A DNA stretch of 64,000 bases, from NCBI GenBank assembly GCA_016617855.1, contig JAECUM010000810.1:62001-126000 (forward strand), written 5' to 3'. This document shows, one piece after another, positions 23,773-35,845 of the stretch. Numbering within the stretch: position 1 is the stretch's first letter; each line of letters starts with the position of its first letter. The notes under the pieces are model-generated. The model was not told where the DNA came from. It made no database searches and was given only the letters and a program-made list of their open reading frames with translations. This DNA comes from Megalonaias nervosa (lineage: Eukaryota; Mollusca; Bivalvia; Unionida; Unionidae). Made by a program: the position numbers and the translations under genes.

Positions 23773-24000
23773 TAATAATAATAAAGACTTTATTTAGTAA
23801 AGAGAACTCATTTAGTTACAAAACTAATGTACTCTGAGGTCTTCAACCTGTTATGTACAATATATGGTACATACAACATGGTATGATAAATTTGACTTGA
23901 CACTAAAGAAATAAGTGATTGTAAAAATCAAAATATTAAGCCTGGAACATATGCACAGGCATTTGAGACCACATAAACATATGTAAAGTATAAAATATCA
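23737..24000 (-). mobile_element. (AAT)n-tailed non-LTR 3' end (minus)
   Basis: (AAT)n, then AAAGACTTTATTTAGTAAAG and a body homologous to 16.27-16.44 kb (TTGACACTAAAGAAATAAGT, then AGCCTGGAAC). A repeated ACATATGTAAA motif lies at about 23980-24025. Confidence 0.7.
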
Positions 24001-24414
24001 TCCTACACATACACATATGTAAAATATAAAATATTATCCTGTATTAAAAAATTCAACTGTGAAACGAAGTATATGCTGTGCAGACTAACAAAGGGTCCTT
24101 AACTATAAAGCCCTACAGTTCCACTTATAATGCAGGTATTGCCATGGATTCCATTAAATTGGTTAAATTTTGTTACTACTTTTAGTTTTTCAGGTGTTGA
24201 GAATCAAATTTGATGTAGTCTTAAACTCATCAGACTGTAATGTTGAGGGACTTGTATTATGGACCTGTATTCATCTGCATTGTGCATGGGTTCCATCCAC
24301 TTTCACTCTGAAGTTTGTTTCAGTTTTGATTTCAGTTACACTTGATACCATCAAATTTTAGGATGGGTTTGATAATGACCATGAGCCAAGCATATTAATA
24401 AGGTGATTTTGCAC

Positions 24415-25965
24415 CTGATTGGCTAAACTTGTTGCCACTGTGGAGGCTATATTTCTGATCCAATTTTGATAAAACTTGGAACATAAGCTTGTATCATTAG
24501 GGTCTCAGATAAGTTTGATAATTGGCAAAATCCATGCATGATAATTAGCTCATCTTGCGTCTGATTTGCAGAGCTTGTTACTGTCCTGGAGGATGTGTTA
24601 TCTGATCTTGATCAAACTTGGAATATATGATATATCATCCATGAGATGGATAATGTTTGAGATCCACGCATATGAATGGGGTGATCTGGCATCTGTTTGG
24701 CTGTTTGTTAGATTCAGGAATTTGAATGAGGTGATCTGGCATTCGATTGGCTGTTTGTTAGAACCATGCATATGAATGAGGTGATATGGCATCTGATTGG
24801 CTGTTTGTTAGAACCATGCATATGAATGAGGTGATCTGGCATCTGATTGGCTGTTTATTAGTCTTCTGGAAGCCATATTTCTGATGCTGGTTTGATCAAA
24901 TTTGCAGTTGGAGTTTATATCATCAGGATTGAACAAAATTGATAATGCATGCATATTAATGAGGCTGCATCTAAGCTTGTTGTCTGAAATGACTGAGATT
25001 GTTACCTTTCGGTAATGACTGAGCTTGTTACCTGTCTGTAATGACAGAGCTTATTACTTGTCTGTAGCAACTGAGCTTGGTACTTGTCTGAAATGGCTGA
25101 GCTTGTTACTTGTCTTTAATGACTGAGCTTATTACTTGTCTGACAACTAAGCTTGTTACTTGTCTGAAATGACTGAGCTTGTTACCTGTCTGTAATGACT
25201 GAGCTTGTTACTTGTCTGTAACAACTGAGCTTGTTATCTGTGTGAAATGACTGAGCTTGTTACTTGCCTGAAATGACTGAGATTGTTACCTCTTTGGAAG
25301 CCATATTTCCAATATGATTTTGATGAAATTTGAAATAAAAGCTTATATCAGCAAGATCTAGGTTGGGTTTGATAATGAGCAAGTCGACCCACAAATATTA
25401 GCAATCATGCATCTGACTGACTGACCTTGTTACTATCTTGAAGGCTAGATTTCTGATTCAGATTTGATCAAACATGGAATTTACGCTTATATCATCAAGA
25501 TTTTTAATGAGTTCAAAAATGATTGAGATCCACACATTTTAATGAGGTTGAGCTTGTTACCCCTCTGTAGTCATGTTTCTGATCTGATTTGGATCAAACT
25601 TGGAATATAGGCTTACATCATCATGATCTTTGTATAAGTTTGATGATGAGTGAGATGCACACATATTAAAGACCTGAACTTGCATCTGAAATGGCTGAGC
25701 TAGTTACCACTCAGGAAATCGTATTTTTGATCTTGTCTTTGATCCAACTTGAAATAATGGCTTACATCATTATGATTTTGGATAGGATTCATGCATATTA
25801 ATGATATAATATAGCATTTTATTGGCTGAACTTGTTACCATTAAGAAAGTCATATTTGTGATCTAATGTTATCATCAGGTTCTTAGACTGATTTAATAAC
25901 AAGTGAGATCAGGGCATAATAATGAAACAAACTTGCATCTGATTGACTTAGAGGTTTCATACAAC
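24415..25965. repeat. Large degenerate array, ~140-150-bp units with inner tandem arrays
   Basis: Units share GAGCTTGTTACC, then TTTCTGATC, TTTTGATCAAACTTGGAA, a TTATATCATCA-like block and GAGATCCATGCATATTAATG. Two parts have expanded separately: a 57-bp unit about four times at 24660-24860 (GAATGAGGTGATCTGGCATC), and a ~28-bp unit about eleven times at 24975-25290 (ATGACTGAGCTTGTTACTTG). Non-coding. Confidence 0.75.
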
Positions 25966-25973
25966 ATTTGAAG

Positions 25974-26282
25974 ATGGCACTGGTGGCCTAATAGAGTGTT
26001 AATCTCAGATGCAGAAGGTCATGTGTTTGAACCCTGGCCGAGTCGTACCAAAGACTTACAAAAATGGTACTAATAGCTGTCTCACTAGGCACTCAGCATT
26101 AAGAGCTTAGTGTTAGGACTGGTCGGCCTGGTGTCATGATACTGCAACTGGGTGGGACATGATGCTACATGTCTGCGGCATGATGCCTCAGTTCTAGACA
26201 TCACTGTAAACTGCCACACTGCAGATATCATAGCGATATGACTGAAAAATTGTTAAAGCTACATTAAAAATCCAAAACACAG
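25974..26282 (+). mobile_element. SINE-B (tRNA-derived)
   Basis: The head resembles a class I tRNA (GTGGCCTAATAGAGTG, then GTGTTTGAACCC as B box). A conserved body with AAAAATGGTACTAATAGC and TTAGGACTGGTCGGCCTGG follows, with end AAAAATCCAAAACAC. CATTTGAAG is duplicated at 25965-25973 and 26283-26291. Confidence 0.88.
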
Positions 26283-28415
26283 CATTTGAAGCCTTTTTAT
26301 GGATCTGTTGGGTTTATTTATCATCAACATCGGGGATGGATTGGATGATGATCAAAAGACAGTCCATATTAATTATCCTTTCATCTTTAGAAAGAGTTAT
26401 TTTATCAGGATGTAGTAAGATATGTAAAATGAAGAATATGTAATATTTGAGAGATTGTTTTCATACAGTAGGATATATTATTACACTACTGCATAAAAAT
26501 ACCTATTGAAATGGCCAGCGGTGGAGTTACTTAAATCAGGTGAGTGATGTGATGCTCACTTGGATGTCTTCTCAGATACCTTAATTTTATGTTTTGTGCA
26601 TTATTACCACTCATCCTTGTAATGACATACCCAAGTACAATGCAACTGCATATAATTACAGTACCAGTCATTTTTATGGTCCCCTTGAATATGGCACATA
26701 TTTGATTCATTTTATGAAAAATTGAAATATGAATATAAGTTAAGAGACATGTAGCTATTCTCAAGTTCATGCTAAAAATAAGAACAGAATCTCAGTTCAC
26801 AGAGCTGTTTATCTCTCAGTTTAAATTTTTTTTTGGTGCTTTTATTTGCTTTTCTTCAGTTTGTTATATTAATATTTTTAGAACTTGACCTTTAATCAGT
26901 GCCATATAGCCATTATGGTACTGATGTGCCATAAACCTTAATACATTCATCAGATTCGTTTTTTCCCCTTCTTATGCACCATTTGTTTGAGTGATTTCTC
27001 ATAATGACAGAAACGGCCACTATTACCAAATCTGCAAAGAGTTGAATTAAAATGAAGTTATTCTTCAGGATTCAGTAAAAAAATCGTTTCTTTTGTTGGA
27101 TTGATTTGTCATAGGGCAAAAACAACCACTAATACCAAATTTTTGCAACAAGTTGAATAAAAATGAAGTTCTTCAGGAATGAGTAAAAAAAATTGGTGTT
27201 AAGACACAGTAATTGTCTTGGGTTCTTTTTCAGCGGCATCTTTTATATCACACATAGCTTAACCTGTAACAGCCTGAACATGCCAACAGAAATTAATATT
27301 GGCATTTGAGGTCCTTCCTGAATGGCACATGGAGCCAAACAGTATGTAGTTACAAGAAGGAATCACTAGTGACAACTACTGGTTTATCCTTTGAAGAGGA
27401 AATGAACCTGTATCAGCATGTTGATTAATATCTAGACATGTATGCTGTATATATGGCAGACAAATGGGTGATGGGTGATGGTGCAGCTTGGAACTGGACT
27501 TTTTTTATTAGACAGATACATCTCTGTTCATAGTCTTTTCATCTCTGTGATTTGGTAGTGGTGGATTCTTTAATGATCAGTATTGAGAAGAAAGGAGTTT
27601 ATTCTGCTTAGAATGGAAATCTTTTCCATTTTTTCCAACATCTTAAACTAGACAGGGGGTGAGAGTGAATTACAGCATATGAAACCCCCACTCAAGTGGA
27701 TGCATTGCTGCATATATTAATACAGCAACTCTTGATGAGAGTGTACTGCACTGGTGTTAAGCAGGGGACACATATTGGTATGTATATGGTATAATTTTGG
27801 ACTGCAATTTCAGTCTTGCCAAGATAATCAGGAGAAGCATCTCAGTAGATATGGTATTCAGTCATTGGAGAAATATCGGTTCAGAGAGGAGAATATAAAA
27901 GACACCACTAGAAGGTGGTGCCAATATTTGCGGAACAAATAAAATAAGAGGTTATCATTTCATGGAAATATGTTTGGATCTTATTGCAGTTATAGATTTG
28001 TGGGGAAAAAAATGATCAGGGATTCACTGAAGAAGATTGAGAACAAAGGAATAATTCCAATCTGTTGGAAGCATGTGTTTATTATATGAAGAATCAATGT
28101 ATGTGTGAAACATTTGATTATGGACACTTGTTAATTTTGGAGACTATAATGTGAACAGTGAGTTGGAGGATATTTTTGTTTTTGAATGTGCATTGAACCC
28201 TATTCTTGTAGACACTTTAATATATTAGAAAAGGGAATTGGTTGAAATTTCAAGATCAGTGATTAGTTCATCAGAACTGATCAGTCATCGATTTTAAATG
28301 ATTGACGATATTGTCAGCATTTTAATGGAAAATGTCGTTTCTGCATATTAAGGAATGTTTATCTGTCCCAGACATGGAATTATAATTTTAATTGGTAATT
28401 TATTTTTAAAAACTA
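26283..28415. other. Mostly non-coding; 108-bp duplication at 26985-27190
   Basis: Two adjacent copies share CCACTAATACCAAAT-like and GTTGAATAAAAATGAAGTT blocks. The partner of the 9.7-kb dispersed repeat lies at 27.88-28.09 kb. No gene recognised. Confidence 0.5.
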
Positions 28416-28595
28416 CATGTCTGGTACTGATAATCAACATAAGAGTACATGTCTAAATGGTCTGGTGCTGGTTATTAAATGTGGAGTACATGTCTTAAAT
28501 AGCCTGGTATGTGTAATTAATGTTGAAGTACATGTCTAAAATGGTCAGGTACTGGTAATAGCATGGAGAGTACAGGTCTAAAATGGTCTTTCATT
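28416..28595. repeat. ~48-bp tandem repeat, 4 units
   Basis: Units contain GAGTACATGTCTAAAATGGT followed by CTGGTACTGGTAAT. Moderately diverged. Confidence 0.75.
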
Positions 28596-28599
28596 GATT

Positions 28600-29203
28600 T
28601 AATAAAAATGTTTAGATTTGTGAAAAAATAAATTCTTTTGGCTTAAAAATTCATCCTCACTTTGAAGCATAAAAAATCAATCTTGCTAATATTGTAAAAT
28701 TCATTTTTTCCAATTCGTCAACATAGGTATTAAAACCAGTCATAATAATGTTATCTTTGCCAAAGTAATAAAACCACAACAAATCATTTAATTTTTCTGA
28801 GTAAATTCAGTAAAATCAGTCTTCTAATGTGGCTATAGGCTGTATGTACTGTTTATGGGACAGAACAGAATGGAAAATCTATTCAGTACTTTAGGCCTTC
28901 AATCTATAATATATAACATAATAAAAAGAGAGTGTAATACACAGTGTAACAAAAACAGTATAGTAAAATACATGTACACTTGTTGAGGTGTTGATATTGA
29001 CACTTTTTAACAGCTCGTCTCTAAGTTTAAAAATAAAATAAAAAAATTTGAAACACTTGTAATAAGGTTTATTTTCTGAGTGGACATTAAATTTACAAAT
29101 GTATCTACTGAAAGGGATGATACAATGCATCTTGTTGAGATATTTCCATCATAAATTGGTGTATAAGAAGTACATTTACATACAAAATGATATTCACTTC
29201 CTT
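28600..29203. other. AT-rich non-coding stretch
   Basis: Nothing recognisable. Confidence 0.45.
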
Positions 29204-29217
29204 CACACTTGATATTT

Positions 29218-29529
29218 GGACTGCTTCGAAGGCCCAGTGGTTACAGTGCCTGCCTCAGATGCTGGAGATCATGGGTTAATCAAACCCCAGCTAAGTCATA
29301 CCAAAGACTTGTAAAAATGGTACTAACAGCTGCCTCACTAGGCACTCAGCATTAAGAGGTTAGGGTTAGGACTGGTTGGCCTGGTGTCAGGATAAGGCAA
29401 ATGGTTGAGATATGATGCTATATGTCTGCAGAATGAGGTCCATGTGATAGACATCACTATAAACTGTCACACTGCCGACATCATAGCAATATGTCTGAAA
29501 AATCGTCAAAGCTGCATTAAAATTCCAAA

Positions 29530-29564
<35 letters not shown>
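29218..29564 (+). mobile_element. SINE-B with (CA)n tail
   Basis: It starts GGACTGCTTCGAAGGCCCAG, has the B box-like CATGGGTTAATCAAAC (worn), then the conserved body and AATTCCAAATCACACAC running into a ~45-bp (CA)n. TTGATATTT is duplicated on both sides (29209-29217 and 29570-29578). Confidence 0.88.
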
Positions 29565-29572
<8 letters not shown>

Positions 29573-29578
29573 ATATTT

Positions 29579-30105
29579 TCTTTTAGATATAATTTACAAA
29601 TTCTTTGATCACTTTCAATTTTGGGGTGTCTTCTTCATTCAGTCATTAAATCAAACATCAAAAAGACGCAAATGTTTTTCTGAAAATTAAAGGCAGATCT
29701 GTTAAATATTTTTCAGTATCCAATAATGACTTGTATCGACTAAAATAATCATATTTTCTAGAATTGCCTATTTTACTTGACCAGATATTAATGAGGAATC
29801 AAGAAGTTGTCTGGACGTAGTGTTTCTGTTACCCTTTTCTTGCACTAGCCATGCATAATCAAAACTATCAGAGAATAAAACATTTTTAACTTTACTGGCC
29901 CATGTGCTTTTGCCAGCATCATCCAGTTTATTTTAAAATAATATAACATTGGAAAGGATATCTGCTTGTTAGCATATGTATAATTTTCATCCAGCACTTT
30001 ACATATCTAAACATGCATGTTGTACAGAAAGGGTATCATCCACATTCACCAAGACCAACATAATTATTCACAGTATTTGGTATGTTAAGATATCTTTTGC
30101 AAAGT
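29579..30105. other. Non-coding stretch
   Basis: Nothing recognisable. Confidence 0.45.
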
Positions 30106-30111
30106 TTGTGG

Positions 30112-30360
30112 CAGGACCTGAGTGGCTGAGTGGTCTAAAGCGCTCACTGTTACGGATACTGCCATCTCACCTCTAACTGTGTGGGTTCAAATCTTGGTCT
30201 CGGTCAATGTGGGTATGTGAGAAAGCCTGCCGGTAGTTTCTCATGGGTCAGTGGTTCTTTCCGGGGTTTTCCTGGGTTCTTCCTCACCATTTATACTGGC
30301 TGCCATGTATAGCCTATTTTGTGCTGAAAAATGGCATTAAACCCTACAACAACAACAAAA
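30112..30360 (+). mobile_element. SINE-A with (AAC)n tail
   Basis: CTGAGTGGCTGAGTGGTCTA, then AAGCGCTCACTGTTACGGAT, then GTGGGTTCAAATCTTGG (B box region), ending GCATTAAACCCTACAACAAC. The target duplication is not clear. Confidence 0.88.
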
Positions 30361-30374
30361 TCTATGTTGAACTG

Positions 30375-30720
30375 CTTTTATTTCTGATGAATATTCATAC
30401 CCCCATATTTTGAACCATAACACAATATTATTTTAACAATAGCATCCGATGTTTTAAATATACCCTGTTTACGTAATCTTCCAAATATGTGTTGATACCT
30501 AATCATTTTAGTTACTGCTTTCAATGCTTGTGATGCCAACATGTTTCTTCTATTATTATTAGTCCAGCTCAATCTCGATGTGAAAAGCAACCCCATATAT
30601 TTTTCATAAAATGTCAGTTTCAGTAGGTTTGCCCCTATAATACCAACGCTCACAATTTCTCAGAATGCCACCATTTTCGAAAGACTACTATTTTGTTTTT
30701 GCTAGATTAATTTCCATTCA
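30375..30720 (-). pseudogene. Non-LTR RT C-terminal fragment (minus)
   Basis: The minus strand reads YMGLLFTSRLSWTNNN, then ASQALKAVTKMI and IVKIILCYGSKYGG. This matches the thumb and post-RT region of non-LTR polymerases, where F-x-Y-L-G-x-x-F/I and SW motifs precede a helix and a P-x-L-x-Y-G-x-E block. A farther upstream stretch (MEINLAKTK-like, near 30705) fits the W-x-L-x-x-N-x-x-K-T-K motif in another frame. Frames are broken, so it is dead. The SINE-A at 30112-30360 lies immediately downstream. Confidence 0.7.
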
Positions 30721-30724
30721 TGTT

Positions 30725-33295
30725 TCAATGTAGAATGAAAGTACTTGTTACAGATGGTTTGCAAGATGGAGCCAGGATTCCAGCTGACATTGCAACACCG
30801 TATGGCATCATCTCAAGCTGATTACCAGACAAAGCATCAATTTTTGAAATGTAGAATATTATAACCATACATGGATTTTTGAACTGTGTTAAAAGAAATT
30901 TTTGTTTCATTCCCTTCCATCACTGAAAGGCTTGTAAAACCTGAAAGATGAGAAAAATATCTTAATAGACCTACACAGAAACATGATTTGCTTATGCAGT
31001 AAGAAAACATTTTGTTTACTTTTGGCTGCCAAGCCACATTGGTATTAAGAATGATGAAAGGATGTATGAAGCAGAAAATGCTGCCTTGCAGTCAGATGTT
31101 TCTGAATTGAAGATTCCAATTACAAACTTTAGATACTAGGTAAATCAGGGTGATCTTTATATTTGACAAAATACATGTGTATAGAAATAATACACCAAAA
31201 ACAAATGATCAGCTTGTATTGCTTTGCACCAAAGCACCAAACCAAATCCTTCTACTCTAAAACTGATTGAGATTAAGAGATGCAACTCTACATGTATTTC
31301 TTTGTGTCATCTTTAGCGTGGTCATGTATCACATTAAGGTGCTATCATCAAGGTTGGTGTCTTCATGTAATATGTTTTCCATTACCGATTACGTTTTCCA
31401 TTCCACTTTATAATTTTTGAGAAACTTGAGATGAAGGGATGATACTTGGTAAAACTCTACAAACTCTAGAATGTGTGCCAGTTACTTCAGTGGGGTTCAT
31501 GGCTCGTTAGTTTGGGTTTTCTAACATTTTCACTTTGCTTTCAGTCTTAAAAGCTGTGCAATATAAATGGATAAAACAGTGTGTATTTGTATATTGTTAT
31601 TAGAAGATGTGTTGCATTCCATATTTTGTGGTCCTATCTTCAAGGTCACAGGTCAGTGTTTAAAGGGTGTGTGTGTGGCAGGGGGTCTGATTTACATCAT
31701 AAAGCTGTTTGAAGTAAGAGAGGAAGAACTATAGTACACTTGTGATCTGCAGTTTAATGGCAGCTCATATTATTTCAGTCAAGGTTTTAATCTTTCGGGT
31801 CAGGGTCATTGATCAATTATTTGAAACCGTTTTCTTAGATGTGGCAGTGAAGCAAAGTTATTTTCCATGCCAGCTCCGTAACTATACAGCTGTATTAAAG
31901 GTCACCATCAGATTTCGGTACTGTGAGTTTTTGTGACCTAACCATAAATAGGTGATAAAAAAAAAATCACTGTGCAATTTTTGCATCAGTAGGTGCTCAT
32001 TATTTTATGTTAAATTTAAAACTTTTAGCATTTTCTCAACATCTTTATTGGTCAACTTTGAATATGGAGTTCAAAAATAATTTTTCAAAAAATGTTACAT
32101 TTTCAAAGTAGTTTTAAACTTTCTTTCCTTCTGTTTTTAATAACTTTTAATTAAATGCATTTAACCAAATATTTCCCATGGTAATTTTAAATGAAAAATT
32201 TGATAATACTGTGCAGATTTAGAGGAGTATTGAAGACAAGAGATACATACAATAAAACATGTTTGGCCAGTGTTAACATCGATGTCAAATTAGGTATTTT
32301 TTGCAGTTTTTTTTGTATTCTAATGAATGGACCTTGGCCACATAGTTTGGAATAATTTTGATCAATTATGAATTAAATTGCCAGAAGTTAATTAATTATT
32401 AGACATGAAAATTTGCATGATTTTTATGAACTTTTATTTCAGACTGAACCCATTTATTTTTTCTTGATAAGACTTCTAAGGTCTGTGAGAACATTTGAAA
32501 ACCTGTTTCCTTTACTTAACTTGAGGATATGTATAATCAGATACGTTTTATAAGATCTTATGTTATGCAAAACCCTTGAAAAATTTGCTTACTAATCAAA
32601 TTTATTTGAAAAACTTGCTGATTAATCAAATTTATTATCATTTGGTGGTTTCAGGCATCATTAACACAAGCCTTGGAACAGCTTGGTGGAAACATGATTG
32701 GCATGCATGGCTCTTATCTTTATCAACACTGTGTCCAAGCTCTTTCTACGGCAGATAAAAAAAATGGATGTAGCAAAATGCTTGACGTCTATTATTATTA
32801 GTCCTGTGTTTCTGTATCATTATGACTCCTGTATCCAAGTTGATGATGTTGGATTTAAGTTGTGAGCAGCCATTTGGCCATGTAAGACTGGTGTGTACTT
32901 TGGCTGTATGGAATGCTTGGGTATGTCTTTATCACTCCGAGTCCAAGCTGGCTCTGTGACATACATGTTTATTGTCTTGATCACTACTCTCTGTCTAAGA
33001 ATTGTCTCTATGACAAAAGAAATAGATGCAATAAAATGTTAGACAAGTCTGTTTATTCTTGTCTTACACAAAATGCAGCTCAAACAGCTTAGGTCCGAAA
33101 TTGACTGTTGCAAAATTTTCTGTAGATCAAGGTGAGTGCTCTCTGCCTGAAATTATAAGTATAGAACAACCAACATTAACTCTGATCTGCCACCATGCTG
33201 TGCAATGCCAGATCTTGGTTGCATTTGTGTGGGAATTACACCTGGATAAATATGATACATCAGAGTCAGATTGCAGTTTCTGTCTGGTACTGTAT
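30725..33295. other. Non-coding stretch
   Basis: Short unsupported open readings only. A 31-bp doublet (CTTACTAATCAAATTTATTT-like) lies at 32580-32640, and a block related to the 20.2-kb repeat lies near 31780-31910. Confidence 0.45.
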
Positions 33296-33299
33296 ACTT

Positions 33300-33953
33300 A
33301 AAAAGTTTTGAACAAGAAACTCAGAAACATTCCAAATGATATTAAAATGTTAACAGTAAGTGTACGAATATTTTTGAGAAGGGCTAGACTTGTGCATAAA
33401 GTTTCAAACAATATGGCACAATTAAATCTCGGTGAACTATTTCATGCTAAAACATGGAGGCAACATTCCCACTTTAAGATCAGTTTCATCTTGGCCACCT
33501 TTCCATCCCTAAGCCAGGAATAAAGAACTCGAAAGTTTTCAATATTCAGGATCCCTAATTTGGAACAGAATCCCATAAAGATTAGAGAATGTACAGCATA
33601 AATGCATTTAATTGTAATCTAATTCAGTGGATGAAAAGTGGAACCAGGGTTCAATTTGACAAATACATTATAACTTAAAGTATAAATTCACTAACCTTTC
33701 ACTCTGTTGTCTCTGTACTTTATATATCCATTGTACCTAGTTGGAGCATGTTGATTTAAATTTTGTGTTGATTATGTCCATATATAAATACAGTATTATT
33801 ATCAGTGTGTGTATGTGTGTGTGCACGCGCGCGTGCACGCATGTGAGTGTGCACATGCATGTGCGCATTATGAATGTAAAATAATCATATAATAGAGGGC
33901 CACAAGGAGGATTAGTTCCATGCAGTTAATTGTGTCACCCTCTTTAAATAAAG

Positions 33954-33990
<37 letters not shown>
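33300..33990 (+). mobile_element. 3' end of a 5'-truncated non-LTR retrotransposon
   Basis: The open stretch 33308-33523 resembles the extreme C-terminus of CR1/Jockey-type ORF2 (LVHKVSNNMAQLNLGELF), and a frame-shifted block at 33537-33578 reads FQYSGSLIWNRIP, the typical last motif. A 3' UTR follows, then CTCTTTAAATAAAGTC and (ATT)n at 33956-33989. The UTR also holds an alternating purine-pyrimidine tract (33804-33868). Confidence 0.7.
33804..33868. repeat. Alternating purine-pyrimidine tract (Z-DNA candidate)
   Basis: (GT)n leads into the perfect palindrome TGCACGCGCGCGTGCA and then CATGTGAGTGTGCACATGCA. About 65 bp alternate almost without break. Confidence 0.85.
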
Positions 33991-33992
<2 letters not shown>

Positions 33993-34310
33993 TAAAGTCT
34001 AAGAATTTTTACACAATAGTTTTCAGTAAAATCAAAATAGAATCATAAGATTTTTTGTAAGTTTGGCAGCATATTTTGATAACAGCATCTTAAGTGTCGT
34101 AACTGATTGCGGTTTTTGAAGCTTGAGCAAGTTGAAGAATACATGTCCTGGGTAGGCCAGATACTGTATCTACTTCAGTCTTGTCATTTCTTGATCCTAA
34201 CTTTCTTTAAATTTTCAAATGCTATAATCTTAGAATTTCTCAAGGCTTAAAAAAGAATTGAGAGTAAATGTGAATGGAACAAAATATCATTTATAATACA
34301 TTTTCATCCC
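33991..34310. other. Non-coding stretch
   Basis: Nothing recognisable. Confidence 0.45.
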
Positions 34311-34314
34311 TTAA

Positions 34315-34898
34315 CACATTAACCCCTGGAGGTTTTTGTTGTTTTCGCCTGAAATGCGAGTCGGAAACACATTTTGGGGGCTATACATCCTAATACATCG
34401 ACCTAATGCCTAGTTGTGTTAGAAACATCGTTTTTCATTTGCTATTTTGCCTGAGCAGAGGGGTAAAAGTTGGAGTTCTTTTTTTTTTTTCTTTTTTTTC
34501 TGTTTAACAGACCCATCATTTTCGTGACGAGACCACTCTTTATTCCAAATGCCCATCTTATCCTACTTTTTGCAAAGGTTCGCCTGTCTGTGTGCAGTTC
34601 AGACCGGTCTGTCTTAGATCTGAGGCCAAAAAGTCTAAAATCCGGACACAAAATCGGATTCCGACCTCGGGCGAATTTCGGGTGGAAAAAACTCGGGTCC
34701 AAAAAATTACGTTTTTCCCTCTGTATTTTGTAGTGCAACTAGAACATCCATATTATTTGGTATCATCGTAAAGCTACATCTGTCTACCTTTCTATAATAC
34801 CACCCACTTTCGTGTGTCGTACATGACCTTGACGCTACAGAGCTCAGAAGTAGGCTACCACCTCCTGCCGCGTAAACGCGGCTCCAGGGGTTAATGAG
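34315..34898. mobile_element. piggyBac-like MITE, copy 1 (584 bp, TTAA-flanked)
   Basis: The ends are CACATTAACCCCTGGAG and, on the complement of the right end, CTCATTAACCCCTGGAG: 17 bp with one mismatch. TTAA lies at 34311-34314 and 34899-34902. It is richer in CpG than its surroundings (GACCTCGGGCGAATTTCG inside), suggesting a young insertion. It contains no transposase, so it is non-autonomous. Its older relative lies at 16808-17394. The family call follows from the TTAA target and the TIR style. Confidence 0.85.
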
Positions 34899-34902
34899 TT
34901 AA

Positions 34903-35238
34903 CAACTAAGTACTGCAGATGTTTTTTTATTTTATGGAAGTTGAAGATTATAAGAAAACTAGCTATTACCCATCCTAAGATGGGAGTGATTAATTTTGAA
35001 GATGAAAATATAAAAAAGCTTAAAAAAAAAAAAAAATTGGGATGAGCAATTTTAAAGAAAGTTTGAAAAAAAATATATAAAAAAGTAAATAAATTTGGGA
35101 TGCTGCCTTGAATTTCAAGCTTGTGACCTTTTGTTTGGCAGCTGGGACACACAGACAAATGTGCGTGTTTATATATAAGATGAACAGTAAGTAAATTCTG
35201 CTCAGTAGCACTGAATTGTTTAAAACGGGTGAAGAGTG
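34903..35238. other. A-rich non-coding stretch
   Basis: Poly-A runs near 35020-35085; no feature. Confidence 0.45.
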
Positions 35239-35290
35239 AATATAATGTAGTCTGTCACCTACCATACTTTTCATACCCTATCATATTCTG

Positions 35291-35628
35291 GGACTGCTCT
35301 GGTGGCTTAGTGCATGGTTAGAGTGTCCGCCACAGATGCGGGAGGTCATGGGTTTGAACCTGCACCAAGTCATACCAGAAACTTACAAAAATGGTACTAA
35401 CAGCTGCCTCATTAGGCGCTCAGCATTAAGAGGTTAATGTTAGGACTGGTCGGCCTGGTGTCAGGATATTGTGACTGGGTGGAACATGATGCTACATATC
35501 TGCAGCATGATGCCCCAGTGGTAGGCATCACTATAAACTGCCACACTGCAGACATGGTATCCATATGACTGAAAAATTGTTAAGGCTATGTTAAAAATCC
35601 AAATCACACACACACACACACACACACA
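35291..35628 (+). mobile_element. SINE-B with (CA)n tail, in the satellite
   Basis: It starts GGACTGCTCTGGTGGCTTAG, has B box GGGTTTGAACC, the conserved body and (CA)n at 35604-35628. The satellite sequence TATCATATTCTG is duplicated perfectly at 35279-35290 and 35629-35640. Confidence 0.93.
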
Positions 35629-35845
35629 TATCATATTCTGTGTAGGGATAGTGTTACCTGTATATCAGTATATCCTATTCTATAAGAGTGACAGTCATTT
35701 AGTCATGATTATTGTCTTCTTTGGTGAATTAATGTTACCTGTGTATAGTCTACTTTCTATCATACTTTTAAGCCATCATATTCTGTAATGAGATAGTGTT
35801 GATCATGTCAGCATATCTTGTCCTGTGAGAATATTCTCCCACCTA

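Noticed and set aside
34442..34738. 98-codon basic reading inside the piggyBac-like MITE
   Set aside because: The element is non-autonomous; the reading matches no transposase motif, and a basic tail comes from a poly-T/poly-A run.
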